A stretch of 64,000 nucleotides of DNA from Hyphomicrobiales bacterium (GCA_019247605.1 JAFBAS010000188.1:25847-89846), one strand, 5' to 3'. Numbered from the stretch's first letter, positions 8,282 to 18,644 are shown. Numbers and translations: made by a program. Notes: generated by a model from the letters alone, not told the origin.

Positions 8282-9133
8282 TCAGCGGACCAGCTCGAAC
8301 AGGCGATGCCAGCGCATCGACCACCGCCAGTGCAAATACCAAAATTTCCAGCCGGGTATGTCGTCATTGTCCAGAAACGGATCCCAATCCCAGAACTTCC
8401 AGAATGGCTCCTCGTCGTGCGACCCCGGACGTGCGTGATCCTCGATCGACATGAAAATCACCTCGGCCCTTCCCTCCAGGTTCTCGAAAGGCACATAGCC
8501 AACCTCGCGCAACACCCTCGAATCCTGGGAGTTGTCGCGATTGTCGCCCATCATGAAGTAATGGCCGGGCGGCACGGTGTAGACCGGCGTATTGCTCCAA
8601 TAGCCCGAGTCGCCGTTCTTCTGGATGATCTCGTGCGAGACGCCGTTCGGCAGCGTCTCGGTATAGTGCGGCACGTCCACGGGCCGGCCGAAGTCGTCGA
8701 CCGTCTGGTAGGGCGGCAGCGGTGTGCGCTGCGTCTCTTGGCCGTTGATGTAAAGGCGGGCATCGATCAATTGGATGCGGTCGCCCGGCAAACCGATGAC
8801 GCGCTTGATGTAATCGGTCTTTCCGTCCTTGGGCAGCTTGAAGACCGCGATGTCGCCGCGCTTTGGCTCGCTGGCCATGAAACGACCTTGGAAATTCAAC
8901 AGGTCGAATGGAAACGAATATTTCGAATAGCCGTAGGAATATTTTGAGACGAAAAGATAATCGCCAACGAGAAGCGTCGGCACGAGCGACCCCGACGGAA
9001 TATTGAATGGCTGAAACAAGAAGGTGCGCACCACGAGCGCGATGAGGAGGGCCTGGACGACGATCCAAAGGAGCTCGAGAGTGCCGCCCTCGCTCTTGCG
9101 CGCGGCCGAATTACGTGTGGTCGCCTCGGTCAC
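8282..9133 (-). CDS. lepB: Signal peptidase I
   Basis: A 283-residue leader peptidase. The N-terminal membrane segment (LELLWIVVQALLIALVVRTFLF) is followed by box B IPSGSLVPTLLVGDY with the catalytic serine, box D DYIKRVIGLPGD with the catalytic lysine, and box E GDNRDNSQDSR. These match active S26A enzymes, so this copy is likely the housekeeping one. The C-terminus is unusually rich in Trp (WKFWDWDPFLDNDD, WKFWYLHWRWSMRWHRLF). It is the first of two tandem lepB genes upstream of rnc-era-recO. Confidence 0.95.
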   Translation of the reverse strand: MTEATTRNSAARKSEGGTLELLWIVVQALLIALVVRTFLFQPFNIPSGSLVPTLLVGDYLFVSKYSYGYSKYSFPFDLLNFQGRFMASEPKRGDIAVFKLPKDGKTDYIKRVIGLPGDRIQLIDARLYINGQETQRTPLPPYQTVDDFGRPVDVPHYTETLPNGVSHEIIQKNGDSGYWSNTPVYTVPPGHYFMMGDNRDNSQDSRVLREVGYVPFENLEGRAEVIFMSIEDHARPGSHDEEPFWKFWDWDPFLDNDDIPGWKFWYLHWRWSMRWHRLFELVR

Positions 9134-9295
9134 CGGCTTCTCCCTGCGAAAAACACGTGTCCCGGGGCTCTCCGCCCGCGGAGGCTTACATATGGCGGCG
9201 CACCCCCAGATTCGAGGCTATCTCGTCCGAGCACGGCTGAACCATGGCGAAACGCTAAGGGATCGCACATGGATGGGCTGCGTCCGTGAAATGGC

Positions 9296-9934
9296 TTACT
9301 CGTAATCATCCGCCGTGGCGGCATGCGAATTCGAAGCCGAACGGCGATCCGGCCCGCCATGTCGCATCGGCCGTTCGCCGCGTTCGGCTCTTTCGGCCGG
9401 ATCGCGCCCGATCACCTTCTGCAGGCTGGCGAGATCGATGAAGTCGTCGGCTTGCCGGCGAAGCTCGTCGGCGACCATCGGGGGCTGGGTCGATGTCGTC
9501 GACACCACGGTTACGCGCACGCCACGCCGCTGCATCGATTCCACGAGCGAGCGGAAATCGCCATCGCCCGAGAACAGCACCATGTGATCGATATATTCGG
9601 CCATGTCGAGAGCCGCGATGGCAAGCTCGATATCCATATTGCCCTTGATCTTCCGGCGTCCAGTGGCGTCCACGAACTCCTTGGTGGGCTTGGTGATCAC
9701 GCGGTAGCCGTTGTAATCGAGCCAATCCACGAGCGGCCGGACCGAGGAATATTCCTGATCCTCGATCAGGGCCGTGAAATAGAAGGCGCGCAAAAGCGTG
9801 CCTTGGCTCTTGTACTCGGCGAGGAGGCGACGGTAATCGATGTCGAAACCAAGCGTCTTGGCGGTCGCGTAGAGATTGGCTCCGTCAATAAAAAGCGCGA
9901 GTTTTTCTGGTTTTGCCATTTCGGATTTTGCCAT
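9296..9934 (-). CDS. NYN-domain (LabA/DUF88) putative ribonuclease
   Basis: A 212-residue cytoplasmic protein with a PIN-like NYN fold. Conserved acidic positions are visible in LALFIDGANLYAT, KGNMDIELAIAALDMA and VLFSGDGDFRSLVESM, so metal-dependent nuclease activity is plausible but the RNA target is unknown. After about residue 175 the tail is Arg-rich and low in complexity. The start is set at ATG 9934 (MAKSEMAKPEK); an upstream TTG at 9994 would add residues without family resemblance. This gene is often a neighbour of rpoZ in the order, divergently transcribed as here. Confidence 0.85.
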   Translation of the reverse strand: MAKSEMAKPEKLALFIDGANLYATAKTLGFDIDYRRLLAEYKSQGTLLRAFYFTALIEDQEYSSVRPLVDWLDYNGYRVITKPTKEFVDATGRRKIKGNMDIELAIAALDMAEYIDHMVLFSGDGDFRSLVESMQRRGVRVTVVSTTSTQPPMVADELRRQADDFIDLASLQKVIGRDPAERAERGERPMRHGGPDRRSASNSHAATADDYE

Positions 9935-10200
9935 GTGGAGCTTCTTGCGAACCTGTGCCTGCGATCTGATCGTGATGAAATTCGTATGCCACAACGGAAC
10001 TTAGTCGCCCATCGCTGCGTCCGAGCCGCGCCAAGGCCGGCACGTGGAGAAGACACGCTCAAAAGCGAAAACGACGGTGCGGCGAAACGCCTTTCGTCCT
10101 CGAATATGTAATTTCTTGCCTTGTTCCCAGTGTTTGGTGTAGCACCCCCCTACACAAAACATCGCCTGCGCACAACTGTCGCCATTGAAAGGAGCGGGCC

Positions 10201-10593
10201 ATGGCTCGCGTCACCGTCGAGGATTGCATCCAAAAGGTCGAGAATCGCTTCGATCTCGTCCTGCTCGCCGCGCATCGCGCCCGCCAGATCGCGAGCGGCG
10301 CGCAGCTTCTCGTGGATCGGGACCGCGACAAAAACCCGGTCGTGTCCTTGCGCGAAATCGCCGAAGGCGGGCTGAAGCCGATCGACCTTCGTGAAGGCCT
10401 CATCCACTCGCTGCAGAAATATGTCGAGGTCGACGAGCCTGAGGCCGAGACCGCCCCGCTCATCGGCGTGCAATCCACGGATGTGACTGACGATTCGAGC
10501 GTGCAGTTCGACCGGACGATGACCGAGGAGGATTTGCTGCGCGGCCTCGAGGGCATCGTGCCTCCCGCCGAGACTCGCGACGAAGAGGAGTGA
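10201..10593 (+). CDS. rpoZ: RNA polymerase omega subunit
   Basis: A 130-residue omega subunit that helps assemble RNA polymerase by binding beta-prime. The family core is [20 protein letters not shown] followed by [15 protein letters not shown] and [12 protein letters not shown]. The tail after residue 75 is acidic, as in other alphaproteobacteria. AAGGAG lies at good distance before the ATG. In many Hyphomicrobiales rsh follows rpoZ; here rsh is 33 kb away and a fadD-like gene follows instead. Confidence 0.95.
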   Translation: MARVTVEDCIQKVENRFDLVLLAAHRARQIASGAQLLVDRDRDKNPVVSLREIAEGGLKPIDLREGLIHSLQKYVEVDEPEAETAPLIGVQSTDVTDDSSVQFDRTMTEEDLLRGLEGIVPPAETRDEEE

Positions 10594-10944
10594 AGCGAAG
10601 CTCGCTTACCTTCCCGGAGCGGTTGGCAGCAAGATGATCCGAAGAACCGATGGGCTCCGCGGGGCCTGCCCTTGCGCCCGTCCTTTGCGCGATGACGAGA
10701 TGGGCCGCTGACGTTGAGGCGGAATATGCCGGCGAAGGCCTCATCCGGTGATCGGCGGGGCCGAGCCGCCGCGTTGCCCAGCGGATTAATGTTCTATGGA
10801 AATCCTGGCCTCGGCCGCGCATATTGAGGCGCCAAGCTCCCGTATCGGCCCGACACGCTATCGATCGAAACTCGTGATCGGGCCCTTTCGCGAAAAAGCT
10901 TGATCGCTGGAGGGTGGAAGCGGGCATGCCTCGGGAACGGATTC
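10594..10944. other. Intergenic stretch rpoZ to fadD-like gene, no gene seen
   Basis: About 350 bases with coding-like GC but no open reading frame with a recognisable product on either strand and no convincing hairpin terminator. It presumably holds the end of the rpoZ transcript and the promoter of the ligase gene. Confidence 0.5.
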
Positions 10945-12702
10945 ATGGTTGAGCATCGGCGCGGGGCTGAGGGCGAATTCGCATCCGGCGAAAGCCGATC
11001 CTATAGGGACCGCCCCTGGCTCGCCTCCTACCCTCGGGGCGTTCCGGAAAGGATCGATGCCGCAACCCTCGGCACGCTCGTGGGTCTCTTCCGAGAAAGC
11101 GTGCGCAGCTTCGCCGAACGCCCGGCTTATGTGAGCTTCGGGAAAAGCGTCAGTTTCGCCGAGGTCGAGCGCCAGGCCACCGCTTTCGCGGCATGGCTGC
11201 GCGCCCAAGGCATCGAGAAGGGCGATCGGGTCGCCCTCATGCTGCCGAACATCCTGGCTTATCCAGTTGCGATGTTCGGGGCGCATCTTGCGGGCGCAGC
11301 CGTCGTCAACGTCAATCCGCTCTACACCCCGGCCGAGCTGATCCATCAGATCAATGATTCTGGTGCGCGCCTCATCGTGGCCCTGGAGAACGTTGCCCAT
11401 ACGGTCGCCGAGGCCTTGCCGAGCCTCAGGCTCGACAAGGTGGTGATCGCGACGATCGGCGACGTGATGGGGCTGAGGGGCGTGCTCCTCAATCTCGTCG
11501 TCCGATATCTGAAGAAGGCGGTGCCTCCCTTCGAGATCCAGCATGCAGCGAGTTTCTCGGCGGCGCTTCAGCTCGGTGCGACCTTGCCGAAACCTACCGC
11601 CGATATCTCGGCGGACGACATCGCCTTCCTGCAATATACGGGGGGCACGACCGGCACGTCGAAGGCCGCGGTGCTTCTGCATCGCAACGTCCTCGCCAAT
11701 GTGGAGCAGATCACTGCCTGGTTTCGGCCGGAGACCGATCCGTCGGTACGGCAGGTGATGATCGCGGCGCTGCCGCTTTATCACATCTACGCGCTCACTT
11801 GTAATTGCCTCTACATGATGCGCATCGGCGGATGCGCCGTGCTGATCGCCAATCCGCGCGACATCAAAGGCTTCGTCGCAACCTTGCGCAAGACGCGCTT
11901 CACCGTGATCACCGGGGTCAACACGCTCTACAATGCGCTCGTCCAGGCGGCCGATATCGACAAGGTCGATTTCTCCCATCTCGTGATCAGCAGCGCCGGC
12001 GGCATGGCGGTGCAAGAAGCGGTGGCGGCGAAATGGAAGGCGCTTACCGGCAGCATCATCTCGGAAGGCTACGGTTTGTCCGAGACCTCGCCGGTCGTGA
12101 CCGCCAATCGCGGCAGGCCCGAGGTTTTTTCCGGAAATATCGGCATGCCCGTGCCGTCGACCGAAGTGTCGCTGCGCGCACCGGAGAATGGGGCGGAGGT
12201 ACCGGTCGGCTCGCCCGGTGAATTATGCGTGCGCGGCCCTCAGGTGATGCAGGGCTACTGGCGGGCGCCGAACGCCACCGCTGCCGCCTTCTATCCGGAT
12301 GGTTTCTTTCGCACCGGCGACGTCGCGACCATGTCGCCGGACGGTCAGTTCCGGATCGTCGATCGCATCAAGGACATGATCTCCGTCTCGGGGTTGAAGG
12401 TCACGCCGAACGAGGTCGAAGCTGTGATCGCGAGCCACCCCGAGGTGGTCGAGACCGCCGTCATCGGCCTGCCCGATGCTCATTCAGGAGAGGGCGTGAC
12501 AGCCTATGTGGTGAGCCGCTCGCCCGATCTCACCGAAGACGTGGTGCGCGCCTGGTGCCGCGAACGTCTCGCGGCCTACAAGGTGCCGAGGCACGTCACG
12601 TTTCGGGAGAACCTGCCGAAGAGCAATGTGGGCAAGGTTTTGCGCCGCGCGCTGCGCGACGAAGCGCTCGAGGCGATGAACCCCGCGCGGCGCGCAGGTT
12701 GA
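10945..12702 (+). CDS. fadD: Long-chain fatty acid-CoA ligase (FadD-like)
   Basis: A 585-residue AMP-forming acyl-CoA synthetase that activates fatty acids for degradation or lipid synthesis. It follows E. coli FadD closely at the start (RPWLASYPRGVPERID, GDRVALMLPNILAYPVAMFG, VVNVNPLYTPAELIHQINDSGA). Adenylation motifs: YTGGTTGTSKAAVLLH (A3), EGYGLSETSP (A5), RTGDVATM (A7) and PKSNVGKVLRR with the catalytic lysine (A10). The start at ATG 10945 is one option; the ORF is open further upstream to 10900. It stands alone, with no beta-oxidation genes nearby. Confidence 0.85.
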   Translation: MVEHRRGAEGEFASGESRSYRDRPWLASYPRGVPERIDAATLGTLVGLFRESVRSFAERPAYVSFGKSVSFAEVERQATAFAAWLRAQGIEKGDRVALMLPNILAYPVAMFGAHLAGAAVVNVNPLYTPAELIHQINDSGARLIVALENVAHTVAEALPSLRLDKVVIATIGDVMGLRGVLLNLVVRYLKKAVPPFEIQHAASFSAALQLGATLPKPTADISADDIAFLQYTGGTTGTSKAAVLLHRNVLANVEQITAWFRPETDPSVRQVMIAALPLYHIYALTCNCLYMMRIGGCAVLIANPRDIKGFVATLRKTRFTVITGVNTLYNALVQAADIDKVDFSHLVISSAGGMAVQEAVAAKWKALTGSIISEGYGLSETSPVVTANRGRPEVFSGNIGMPVPSTEVSLRAPENGAEVPVGSPGELCVRGPQVMQGYWRAPNATAAAFYPDGFFRTGDVATMSPDGQFRIVDRIKDMISVSGLKVTPNEVEAVIASHPEVVETAVIGLPDAHSGEGVTAYVVSRSPDLTEDVVRAWCRERLAAYKVPRHVTFRENLPKSNVGKVLRRALRDEALEAMNPARRAG

Positions 12703-12724
12703 GGGGTCACGAGCGGTGCTGGCC

Positions 12725-13211
12725 TCAGGCCCGCAGCTTCTCGGCCGAGGTCTCGCGCGCGAGCGCGATCGTCGGTAATCCCAAAACATAGATGAGCGAA
12801 ACAATCGCGATCGCGCGCGGGTAGCCGCCTCCCACTGTCGCGACCAAAAGGCCGACCAGGCTTGGTCCCACCGCACCGAGGAGCCGGCCGGCGCTGAACG
12901 CGAAACCGGAGCCGAGGCCCCGCAATGCGGAAGGGAAAAGCTCAGGCAACCAGATCGTGTAGAGCGCGAAGACCCCGTTGGTGAAAAAGCCGAGCACGGG
13001 CAGAAAGGCGAAAAGCAGGCCGATGCCGCTCAGTGCCGGCACGATGAGGTCCGTGAGCGCCGCCACGAGCACGAACCCGTAGAGCCCGGCGTCGAAACCG
13101 TCGAGCATCCCGCCCGACCACGTGGACCAGAACACCCGTGGGCGAGGCCATGGGAGGCGACGCCGACAGCGGGGCATCACCGGGAATGACGGCGGCAGCA
13201 GGCTCGGTCAC
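12725..13211 (-). pseudogene. MFS transporter gene, frameshifted and internally deleted
   Basis: A GTG at 13211 with a strong GGAGG site begins VTEPAAAVIPGDAPLSASPP; near 13138-13142 the frame must shift to continue as VFWSTWSGGMLDGFDAGLYGFVLVAAL, the first membrane helix of metabolite:proton symporters. This is joined directly to the last part of such a protein (FLPVLGFFTNGVFALYTIWL, LFPSALRGLGSGFAFSAGR). About two thirds of the usual twelve-helix protein, roughly TM2 to TM8, is missing. The product cannot be a working transporter. A MarR regulator gene diverges from it and may once have controlled it. Confidence 0.75.
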
Positions 13212-13452
13212 GGGCGGTCCTCCGTCGCGCGCTCTTCGGCGGCTTCGCAATCGAACTTTACCTTGCGTCTCGAGCTTCAGAAACCACGAACGCGTGATCG
13301 CTGGATTCTAGGCGAGCCGACCCGCCCCGCACGACCTTGTGATGATGGTTCCTGGCCGTGCCGCGATATGTCGCTCGAGGCGTCGATTCGCCGACGCTTT
13401 GGACGGGCGGGTTTTCTGTCGCCTGATCGTCTTCCCGCAACAGAGGACCGCG

Positions 13453-13974
13453 ATGGATATCGACGTTTCCGGTTGGCAAGGGCCGCAGGGGCCGCGCCCC
13501 GGCAAAAGTTCGAGCTTGGCCAAAATCTCGCGGGTCGCGAAAACGCCGGAGCTCGCCAAAGCGCCGGACCTCACCAAGGCGCCCGCCTCCTTGTTGTTCG
13601 TTGCGACCGATCTCCTGGCGCGCGCCTTCGCGGAAAGGATCGGCCGGCACAACGACCTTACGCTTCCCGAATGGCGCTGCATGATGGTGCTCGCGCGAAG
13701 GCCCGGCCTGGCGAATATCGAGGTCGCCGAAGCAAGCGGCCTCGATGTCATGATGGTCAGCCGAGCTTTGCGTCGGCTCGCGCAGCATGGGCATCTCGAG
13801 CGGCGCTCCGATATTTCCGACAAGCGGCGCATCACGGCGAGCCTCACGGCGAGAGGGCTCGATCTTTACCGCAACGTGGCGGCGAACGCCGAGCGCCTCT
13901 TAGCGGCTTTGAACGCGCAAGATCGCGTTCGGCTCGGCCGTTATCTCAAGGCGATCGGCGAAAGCTTGCGCTGA
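13453..13974 (+). CDS. MarR-family transcriptional regulator
   Basis: A 173-residue winged-helix repressor-like protein. The DNA-binding part is seen in LTLPEWRCMMVLARRPGLAN, EVAEASGLDVMMVSRALRRL and the wing GHLERRSDISDKRRITASLT; the C-terminal helix (YRNVAANAERLLAALN) would dimerise. Residues 10-40 are a Lys/Ala-rich repeat-like stretch. ATG 13453 with AGAGGA upstream is preferred over the longer ORF starting at 13339. It diverges from the wrecked MFS gene, so its original target has probably decayed; the ligand is unknown. Confidence 0.85.
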   Translation: MDIDVSGWQGPQGPRPGKSSSLAKISRVAKTPELAKAPDLTKAPASLLFVATDLLARAFAERIGRHNDLTLPEWRCMMVLARRPGLANIEVAEASGLDVMMVSRALRRLAQHGHLERRSDISDKRRITASLTARGLDLYRNVAANAERLLAALNAQDRVRLGRYLKAIGESLR

Positions 13975-14116
13975 GGCCGAACCGCGCGCAGTCGCATCCC
14001 TGCCGACCGCGACGGTGAAAGGGGCGTGTGAGGCGCGCAGGATGCGCGGCAAGGCTCGCACCTTCGTCGCTTGCGCCGAACGCTGGACGGTCTGTTGACC
14101 ACGCCCCTCAACGTAG

Positions 14117-14190
14117 CCTAGAGCTTCCTCCGCAAAAGTGGGAACCGGCTTACTCGAAAAAGATCATGCTCGATCAATAAAGTAGAGCGT
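14117..14190. repeat. Hyphomicrobiales intergenic palindromic repeat
   Basis: The stretch contains TAGAGC at 14119-14124 and 14183-14188, bracketing GTGGGAACCGGCTT and AAAGATCATGCTCGATCAA. I recognise this as the dispersed element common between genes in rhizobia and relatives (GAACCGG...AAAGATCATGCTC...TAGAGCG). It lies just before leuS. Only one copy was seen in this window. Confidence 0.65.
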
Positions 14191-14221
14191 GAAGACGAGG
14201 CCGGCCACAAGGGTCCGCCGC

Positions 14222-16876
14222 ATGTTGATGTCAGAGCGCTACAACACCCGCGAGTCCGAGCGGAAATGGCAGGCCGCGTGGCAAAGCGAGGGCGTGTTCG
14301 AGACGAGGAACGACGACCCGCGTCCGACCTATTACGTGCTCGAGATGTTTCCCTACCCGTCCGGTCGCATCCATATGGGGCATGTTCGCAACTACGCCAT
14401 GGGCGACGTCGTGGCGCGCTACAAACGCGCCAAAGGCTTCAACGTCCTTCATCCGATGGGCTGGGATGCTTTCGGGCTCCCGGCCGAGAATGCGGCGATG
14501 GAGCGCAAGGTCCACCCAAAGGAATGGACCTATGCGAATATCGCGGCGATGCGCGCGCAACTCCAATCCATGGGACTTTCGCTCGACTGGTCGCGCGAGC
14601 TCGCCACTTGCGACCCCGATTATTACAAGCAGCAGCAACGGCTTTTCCTCGATTTTCTCGCCGCCGGCCTCGCCGACCGCAAGACCGCCAAGGTGAATTG
14701 GGACCCTGTGGACCAGACGGTCCTCGCCAACGAGCAGGTCGTCGACGGGCTCGGCTGGCGCTCGGGAGCGCCTGTCGAGCAGCGCGAGCTGACGCAGTGG
14801 TTCTTCAAGGTTTCGACCTACGCGCCGCAACTTCTGGAGGCGCTCGACGGGCTCGACCGCTGGCCCGACAAGGTGCGCTTGATGCAACGAAATTGGATCG
14901 GGCGCTCCGAAGGGCTCGCGATCCGTTTCGCCCTCGACGCGGCGAGCGCGCGCGAGGTTGCGAGCCTCATCGGCGTGAACGAGCTCGAAATCTACACGAC
15001 GCGTGCCGACACCTTGTTCGGCGCGAAATTCATGGCGGTCTCGCCCGATCATCCGCTCGCCACCCGCCTCGCAAAAAACGATTCCGGGCTTGCGGCGTTC
15101 ATCGACGAATGCCACCGGATGGGCACCGCGCAGGAAGCGATCGATCGCGCCGAGAAGAAGGGCTACGACACCAAAATACGCGCCGTCCATCCTTTCGACG
15201 ACAAATGGACGCTGCCCGTATACGTGGCCAATTTCGTGCTCATGGATTACGGCACGGGCGCGATCTTCGGTTGTCCGGCCCATGATCAGCGCGACCTCGA
15301 TTTCGTGCGCAGCGTCGGGCTCGATGCCACGCCGGTCGTTTGTCCGCCCGACGTCGATCCCGACACCTTCGTGATCGGCGACACGGCTTTTCTCGAGGAC
15401 GGCGTCATCATCAACTCGCGTTTCCTCGACGGCATGACGGTGCCGCAGGCGAAAGAGGAAGTGGCCAGGCGCCTCGAGAAAGAGATGCGGCATGGTCGTC
15501 CGATCGCGGTTCGCAAGGTGAATTTTCGCCTTCGCGACTGGGGAATTTCGCGCCAACGGTATTGGGGCTGCCCGATCCCGGTCATCCATTGCGACCGATG
15601 CGGTGTCGTTCCGGTTCCGGTCTGCGAGCTTCCCGTGCGCTTGCCGGACGATGTCGCCTTCGATCGGCCCGGCAATCCGCTCGATCGTCATCCGACCTGG
15701 AAGCACGTCGCTTGCCCCAAATGCGGCAAGCCGGCGCGGCGCGAGACGGACACGATGGACACCTTCGTCGATTCGTCCTGGTATTTCGTGCGCTTCACCG
15801 ATCCTTGGATCGATCGGCCGACGAACGCCGCTGCGGCGAAATGGATGCCGGTCGACCAGTATATCGGGGGCATCGAGCATGCGATCCTGCACCTCCTCTA
15901 TTCGCGCTTTTTCATGCGGGCGATGCGCAAGACGGGACATGTCGCCATCGAGGAGCCCTTCACCGGCCTTTTCACCCAGGGCATGGTGGTACATGAGACC
16001 TATCGGGCAAAGGACGGCTCCTGGGTGAGCCCCGCGGAGGTCACGATCACGAGTGAAGCGGGCGGCCGTCACGCCGTGCATGCGACCACGCGCGAGCCGG
16101 TCGCCATCGGCTCGATCGAGAAGATGTCGAAGTCCAAGCGCAACACGGTCGACCCGGACGACATCATCGAGACCTACGGTGCCGACACGATCCGCCTGTT
16201 CATGCTTTCCGATTCGCCACCCGAGCGTGATGTCATCTGGAACGAGGAAGGCGTGCAGGGCGCGGCACGCTTCATCCAGCGCCTGTGGCGGCTCCTGAGA
16301 GACGCGAAATCCATGATGGGAAGCGGCGCTCCCTCACCGAATGGTGAGGCGCTCGCCTATTCGCCCCCGGCGCTTGCGATCCGCAAAGCCGCGCATCGCA
16401 CGCTCGCGCGGGTGGAAAACGATATCGAGCATTTGCGCTTCAATGTCTGCATCGCCCATATTCGCGAGCTCGCGAACACGCTCCAGGGCGCGTTGTCGGA
16501 ACTCGACGAGGACGAGGCGCGCGCGCCCGATGTCGTCGCGGCGCTCACGGAAGCCATGCGCATTCTCGTTGCCATCACGGCCCCCATGGCGCCTCATCTC
16601 GCCGAGGAATGTTGGCAGGCGCTCGGCGCCACGGACCTCATCGCGCGTTCCGCTTGGCCGCAGGTCGACCGCAGCCTGCTTACCGACGCCACCATCACCT
16701 TGCCGGTTCAGGTCAACGGCAAGAAGCGCGCCGATGTCACCGTGCCGCGAGAAGCCGATTGCGCGGCGATCAAGGACGCCGTGCTTTCACTCGACGCGGT
16801 GAAGCGCGCCATGGAAGGCCGCGCCTTGCGCAAATTCATTCTGGTCCCCGGAAGGATCGTCAATGTGGTCATTTGA
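14222..16876 (+). CDS. leuS: Leucyl-tRNA synthetase
   Basis: An 884-residue class I synthetase that charges tRNA-Leu. The HIGH-like motif is [10 protein letters not shown], the CP1 editing domain carries [13 protein letters not shown] and [17 protein letters not shown], a CxxC pair occurs in the ZN1-like region (HCDRCG, CPKCGK), and KMSKSKRN is present. The anticodon-binding domain follows residue 680. ATG 14222 is chosen with AAGGG upstream; ATG 14228 is equally possible. The last 14 bases overlap lptE. Confidence 0.97.
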   Translation: MLMSERYNTRESERKWQAAWQSEGVFETRNDDPRPTYYVLEMFPYPSGRIHMGHVRNYAMGDVVARYKRAKGFNVLHPMGWDAFGLPAENAAMERKVHPKEWTYANIAAMRAQLQSMGLSLDWSRELATCDPDYYKQQQRLFLDFLAAGLADRKTAKVNWDPVDQTVLANEQVVDGLGWRSGAPVEQRELTQWFFKVSTYAPQLLEALDGLDRWPDKVRLMQRNWIGRSEGLAIRFALDAASAREVASLIGVNELEIYTTRADTLFGAKFMAVSPDHPLATRLAKNDSGLAAFIDECHRMGTAQEAIDRAEKKGYDTKIRAVHPFDDKWTLPVYVANFVLMDYGTGAIFGCPAHDQRDLDFVRSVGLDATPVVCPPDVDPDTFVIGDTAFLEDGVIINSRFLDGMTVPQAKEEVARRLEKEMRHGRPIAVRKVNFRLRDWGISRQRYWGCPIPVIHCDRCGVVPVPVCELPVRLPDDVAFDRPGNPLDRHPTWKHVACPKCGKPARRETDTMDTFVDSSWYFVRFTDPWIDRPTNAAAAKWMPVDQYIGGIEHAILHLLYSRFFMRAMRKTGHVAIEEPFTGLFTQGMVVHETYRAKDGSWVSPAEVTITSEAGGRHAVHATTREPVAIGSIEKMSKSKRNTVDPDDIIETYGADTIRLFMLSDSPPERDVIWNEEGVQGAARFIQRLWRLLRDAKSMMGSGAPSPNGEALAYSPPALAIRKAAHRTLARVENDIEHLRFNVCIAHIRELANTLQGALSELDEDEARAPDVVAALTEAMRILVAITAPMAPHLAEECWQALGATDLIARSAWPQVDRSLLTDATITLPVQVNGKKRADVTVPREADCAAIKDAVLSLDAVKRAMEGRALRKFILVPGRIVNVVI

Positions 16877-17378
16877 TCGGCTTTGCCGCGGCCGGTTCCG
16901 GCCCGCGCTCGCGAGCGCGCTTGCGCTCGCGCTTTCGGGCTGCATCCATCCGATGTACGGATCAAATGGCGTCAACACCCAGCTCGCGCAAATCGAGGTC
17001 ACGCCCATTCCCGACCGCGTCGGTCACTACCTCGCCGAGGAGCTCAAATTCGAGACGAACGGGAGCGGGACGGATCCCGCGCCCAGATATCGGCTCAACA
17101 TCACGACACAGGAGTCGCTTGGCGGGCTCATCACCAATCTCCATTCCTTGACGTCGGATGCGGCCTCTTTGACGGTCACGGCGAATTATTCCCTTGTCGA
17201 GATCGAAACCGGCAAGGAGGTCACGAAGGGGAGCCTCTCATCAACCGCGTCCTATGACCGATCCCAGCAACGCTTTGCCAATGTCCGGGCCGCCCGCGAT
17301 GCGGAGATCAGAGCAGCGACAGTGCTCGCCGATCAGCTCAGGACGCGCATCGGCATCTCTCTCCTCAATCAGAAGTAG
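16863..17378 (+). CDS. lptE: LPS-assembly lipoprotein LptE
   Basis: A 171-residue outer-membrane lipoprotein that forms the LPS-inserting complex with LptD. The signal peptide ends in the lipobox ALSGC (Cys about residue 27), followed by IHPMYG, typical of alphaproteobacterial LptE. The mature part contains [14 protein letters not shown] and [18 protein letters not shown]. It overlaps leuS by 14 bases and is followed 17 bases later by holA, the usual leuS-lptE-holA unit. Confidence 0.92.
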   Translation: MWSFDRLCRGRFRPALASALALALSGCIHPMYGSNGVNTQLAQIEVTPIPDRVGHYLAEELKFETNGSGTDPAPRYRLNITTQESLGGLITNLHSLTSDAASLTVTANYSLVEIETGKEVTKGSLSSTASYDRSQQRFANVRAARDAEIRAATVLADQLRTRIGISLLNQK

Positions 17379-17395
17379 GAGGAGCCAAGAGCGGC

Positions 17396-18424
17396 ATGGT
17401 CGCGGTCAAGCCGGCGGAAGCTGAGAGCTTTCTTCGGCGACTGCCGAAGACGGTCGAGCTCGTTCTTTTCCATGGTCCGGATGCGGGCCTCGTCGAGGAA
17501 CGTTGTCGCGTCGCCCTTGCCAGCGCAGTGACCGATCCGAACGACCCCTTCCAGCTCGTGCGGCTTTCGAGCGAGCAGCTTGCCGCCGATCCCGAACGCC
17601 TCATGGAAGAAGCCTCCGCGATCGGCATGTTCGGGCCGCGCAAGGCGATCTGGGTGCAGGCTCTCGACAAAGCGATTGAGCGCAGCGTCAAGCCTCTTCT
17701 TGACGGCCCGCCCTTCGAGAACCTCGTGGTGATACAGGCCGGAGATCTGGCCAAGCAATCGGCATTGCGGGCCTTGTGCGAACGCTCCCCGCGCGCCGCT
17801 TCTATCGCCTGCTATGCGGGCGGCGAGCGCGAGAACGCGGCGCTCATCGATGAGATGCTCCGCGAAGCCGACCTCACTATCGAGCCGGGCGCGAAGCGCG
17901 ATCTCTTGGGAGCGCTTGGGCCGGACCGACGCCAGTCGCGCGCGGAGATCGAGAAGCTCGCCCTTTACAAGCTCGGAGAGAAGCGGGTGACGAGCGAGGA
18001 CGTGGCGAGGCTCATCGTTGACGCCAACGAAGTGGCGATGAACGGCGTCGTCGATGCGGCGTTCGCGGGCGACTATGGCGGCCTCGATCGGGAATTGTCG
18101 CGCGCTTTCGCCGAGAGGCTCAGCCCCGATCCGATTCTCGGCGCGGCCATGCGACATGTCTTCTCGCTCGCGGAAGGCCGCGCCAAGATCGAGGCGGGCG
18201 CGAGCGCGACCGAGGTCGCCAAGGAGATGCGCCTCTTCTGGAAACGCGAGGCCGCGGTGACGCGCCAGCTTTCCGGCTGGAGCTCGGCTGCACTCGCCGG
18301 GGCGCTCGGCGATCTTCAAGCTGCTGTGCGACGCATTCGCCGCTCACCGCTCGCCGCCGAGTCGGTGGCGCGCATGGCTTTTTGGCGCATCGCGCGCCAT
18401 GCGCGCGCTGCCCAGTCGAAATAA
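17396..18424 (+). CDS. holA: DNA polymerase III delta subunit
   Basis: A 342-residue clamp-loader subunit that opens the beta clamp. Recognised from FHGPDAGLVEERCRVAL near the start, AIGMFGPRKAIWVQ, the EIEKLALYKLGEKRVTSEDV region and the C-terminal collar helices, together with its place after lptE. AGGAGG sits ahead of the ATG. The gene converges on parB; a weak hairpin terminator lies 150 bases downstream. Confidence 0.93.
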   Translation: MVAVKPAEAESFLRRLPKTVELVLFHGPDAGLVEERCRVALASAVTDPNDPFQLVRLSSEQLAADPERLMEEASAIGMFGPRKAIWVQALDKAIERSVKPLLDGPPFENLVVIQAGDLAKQSALRALCERSPRAASIACYAGGERENAALIDEMLREADLTIEPGAKRDLLGALGPDRRQSRAEIEKLALYKLGEKRVTSEDVARLIVDANEVAMNGVVDAAFAGDYGGLDRELSRAFAERLSPDPILGAAMRHVFSLAEGRAKIEAGASATEVAKEMRLFWKREAAVTRQLSGWSSAALAGALGDLQAAVRRIRRSPLAAESVARMAFWRIARHARAAQSK

Positions 18425-18575
18425 TGAGGCGACGCATATGCATATCGGCACACCGGGTCGACGTACCGCTCTTGCGACTGCAACGAACAGGTTTTTAATC
18501 TCGCCGACCGCAGAAGGAGCAAGGCTTGCGGCGAATGAGCCCCCGGCAATCGTAGAAAGCGATCAAGCGCGTCGT

Positions 18576-18596
18576 TGGAAATAGTTTCCATTTTTT
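18576..18596 (+). terminator. Weak Rho-independent terminator after holA
   Basis: TGGAAA (18576-18581), loop TAG, TTTCCA (18585-18590) and six T residues. The stem is short and AT-rich, so it may be inefficient, but the position between the convergent holA and parB genes fits. Confidence 0.4.
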
Positions 18597-18644
18597 CGTC
18601 GCTTTATTTTGGGGCATTGGAGTGACGAATGCATCGTGGAAGGC

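Noticed and set aside
14231..16081. 616-codon minus-strand frame
   Set aside because: Antisense shadow of leuS with Arg/His-rich low-complexity translation.
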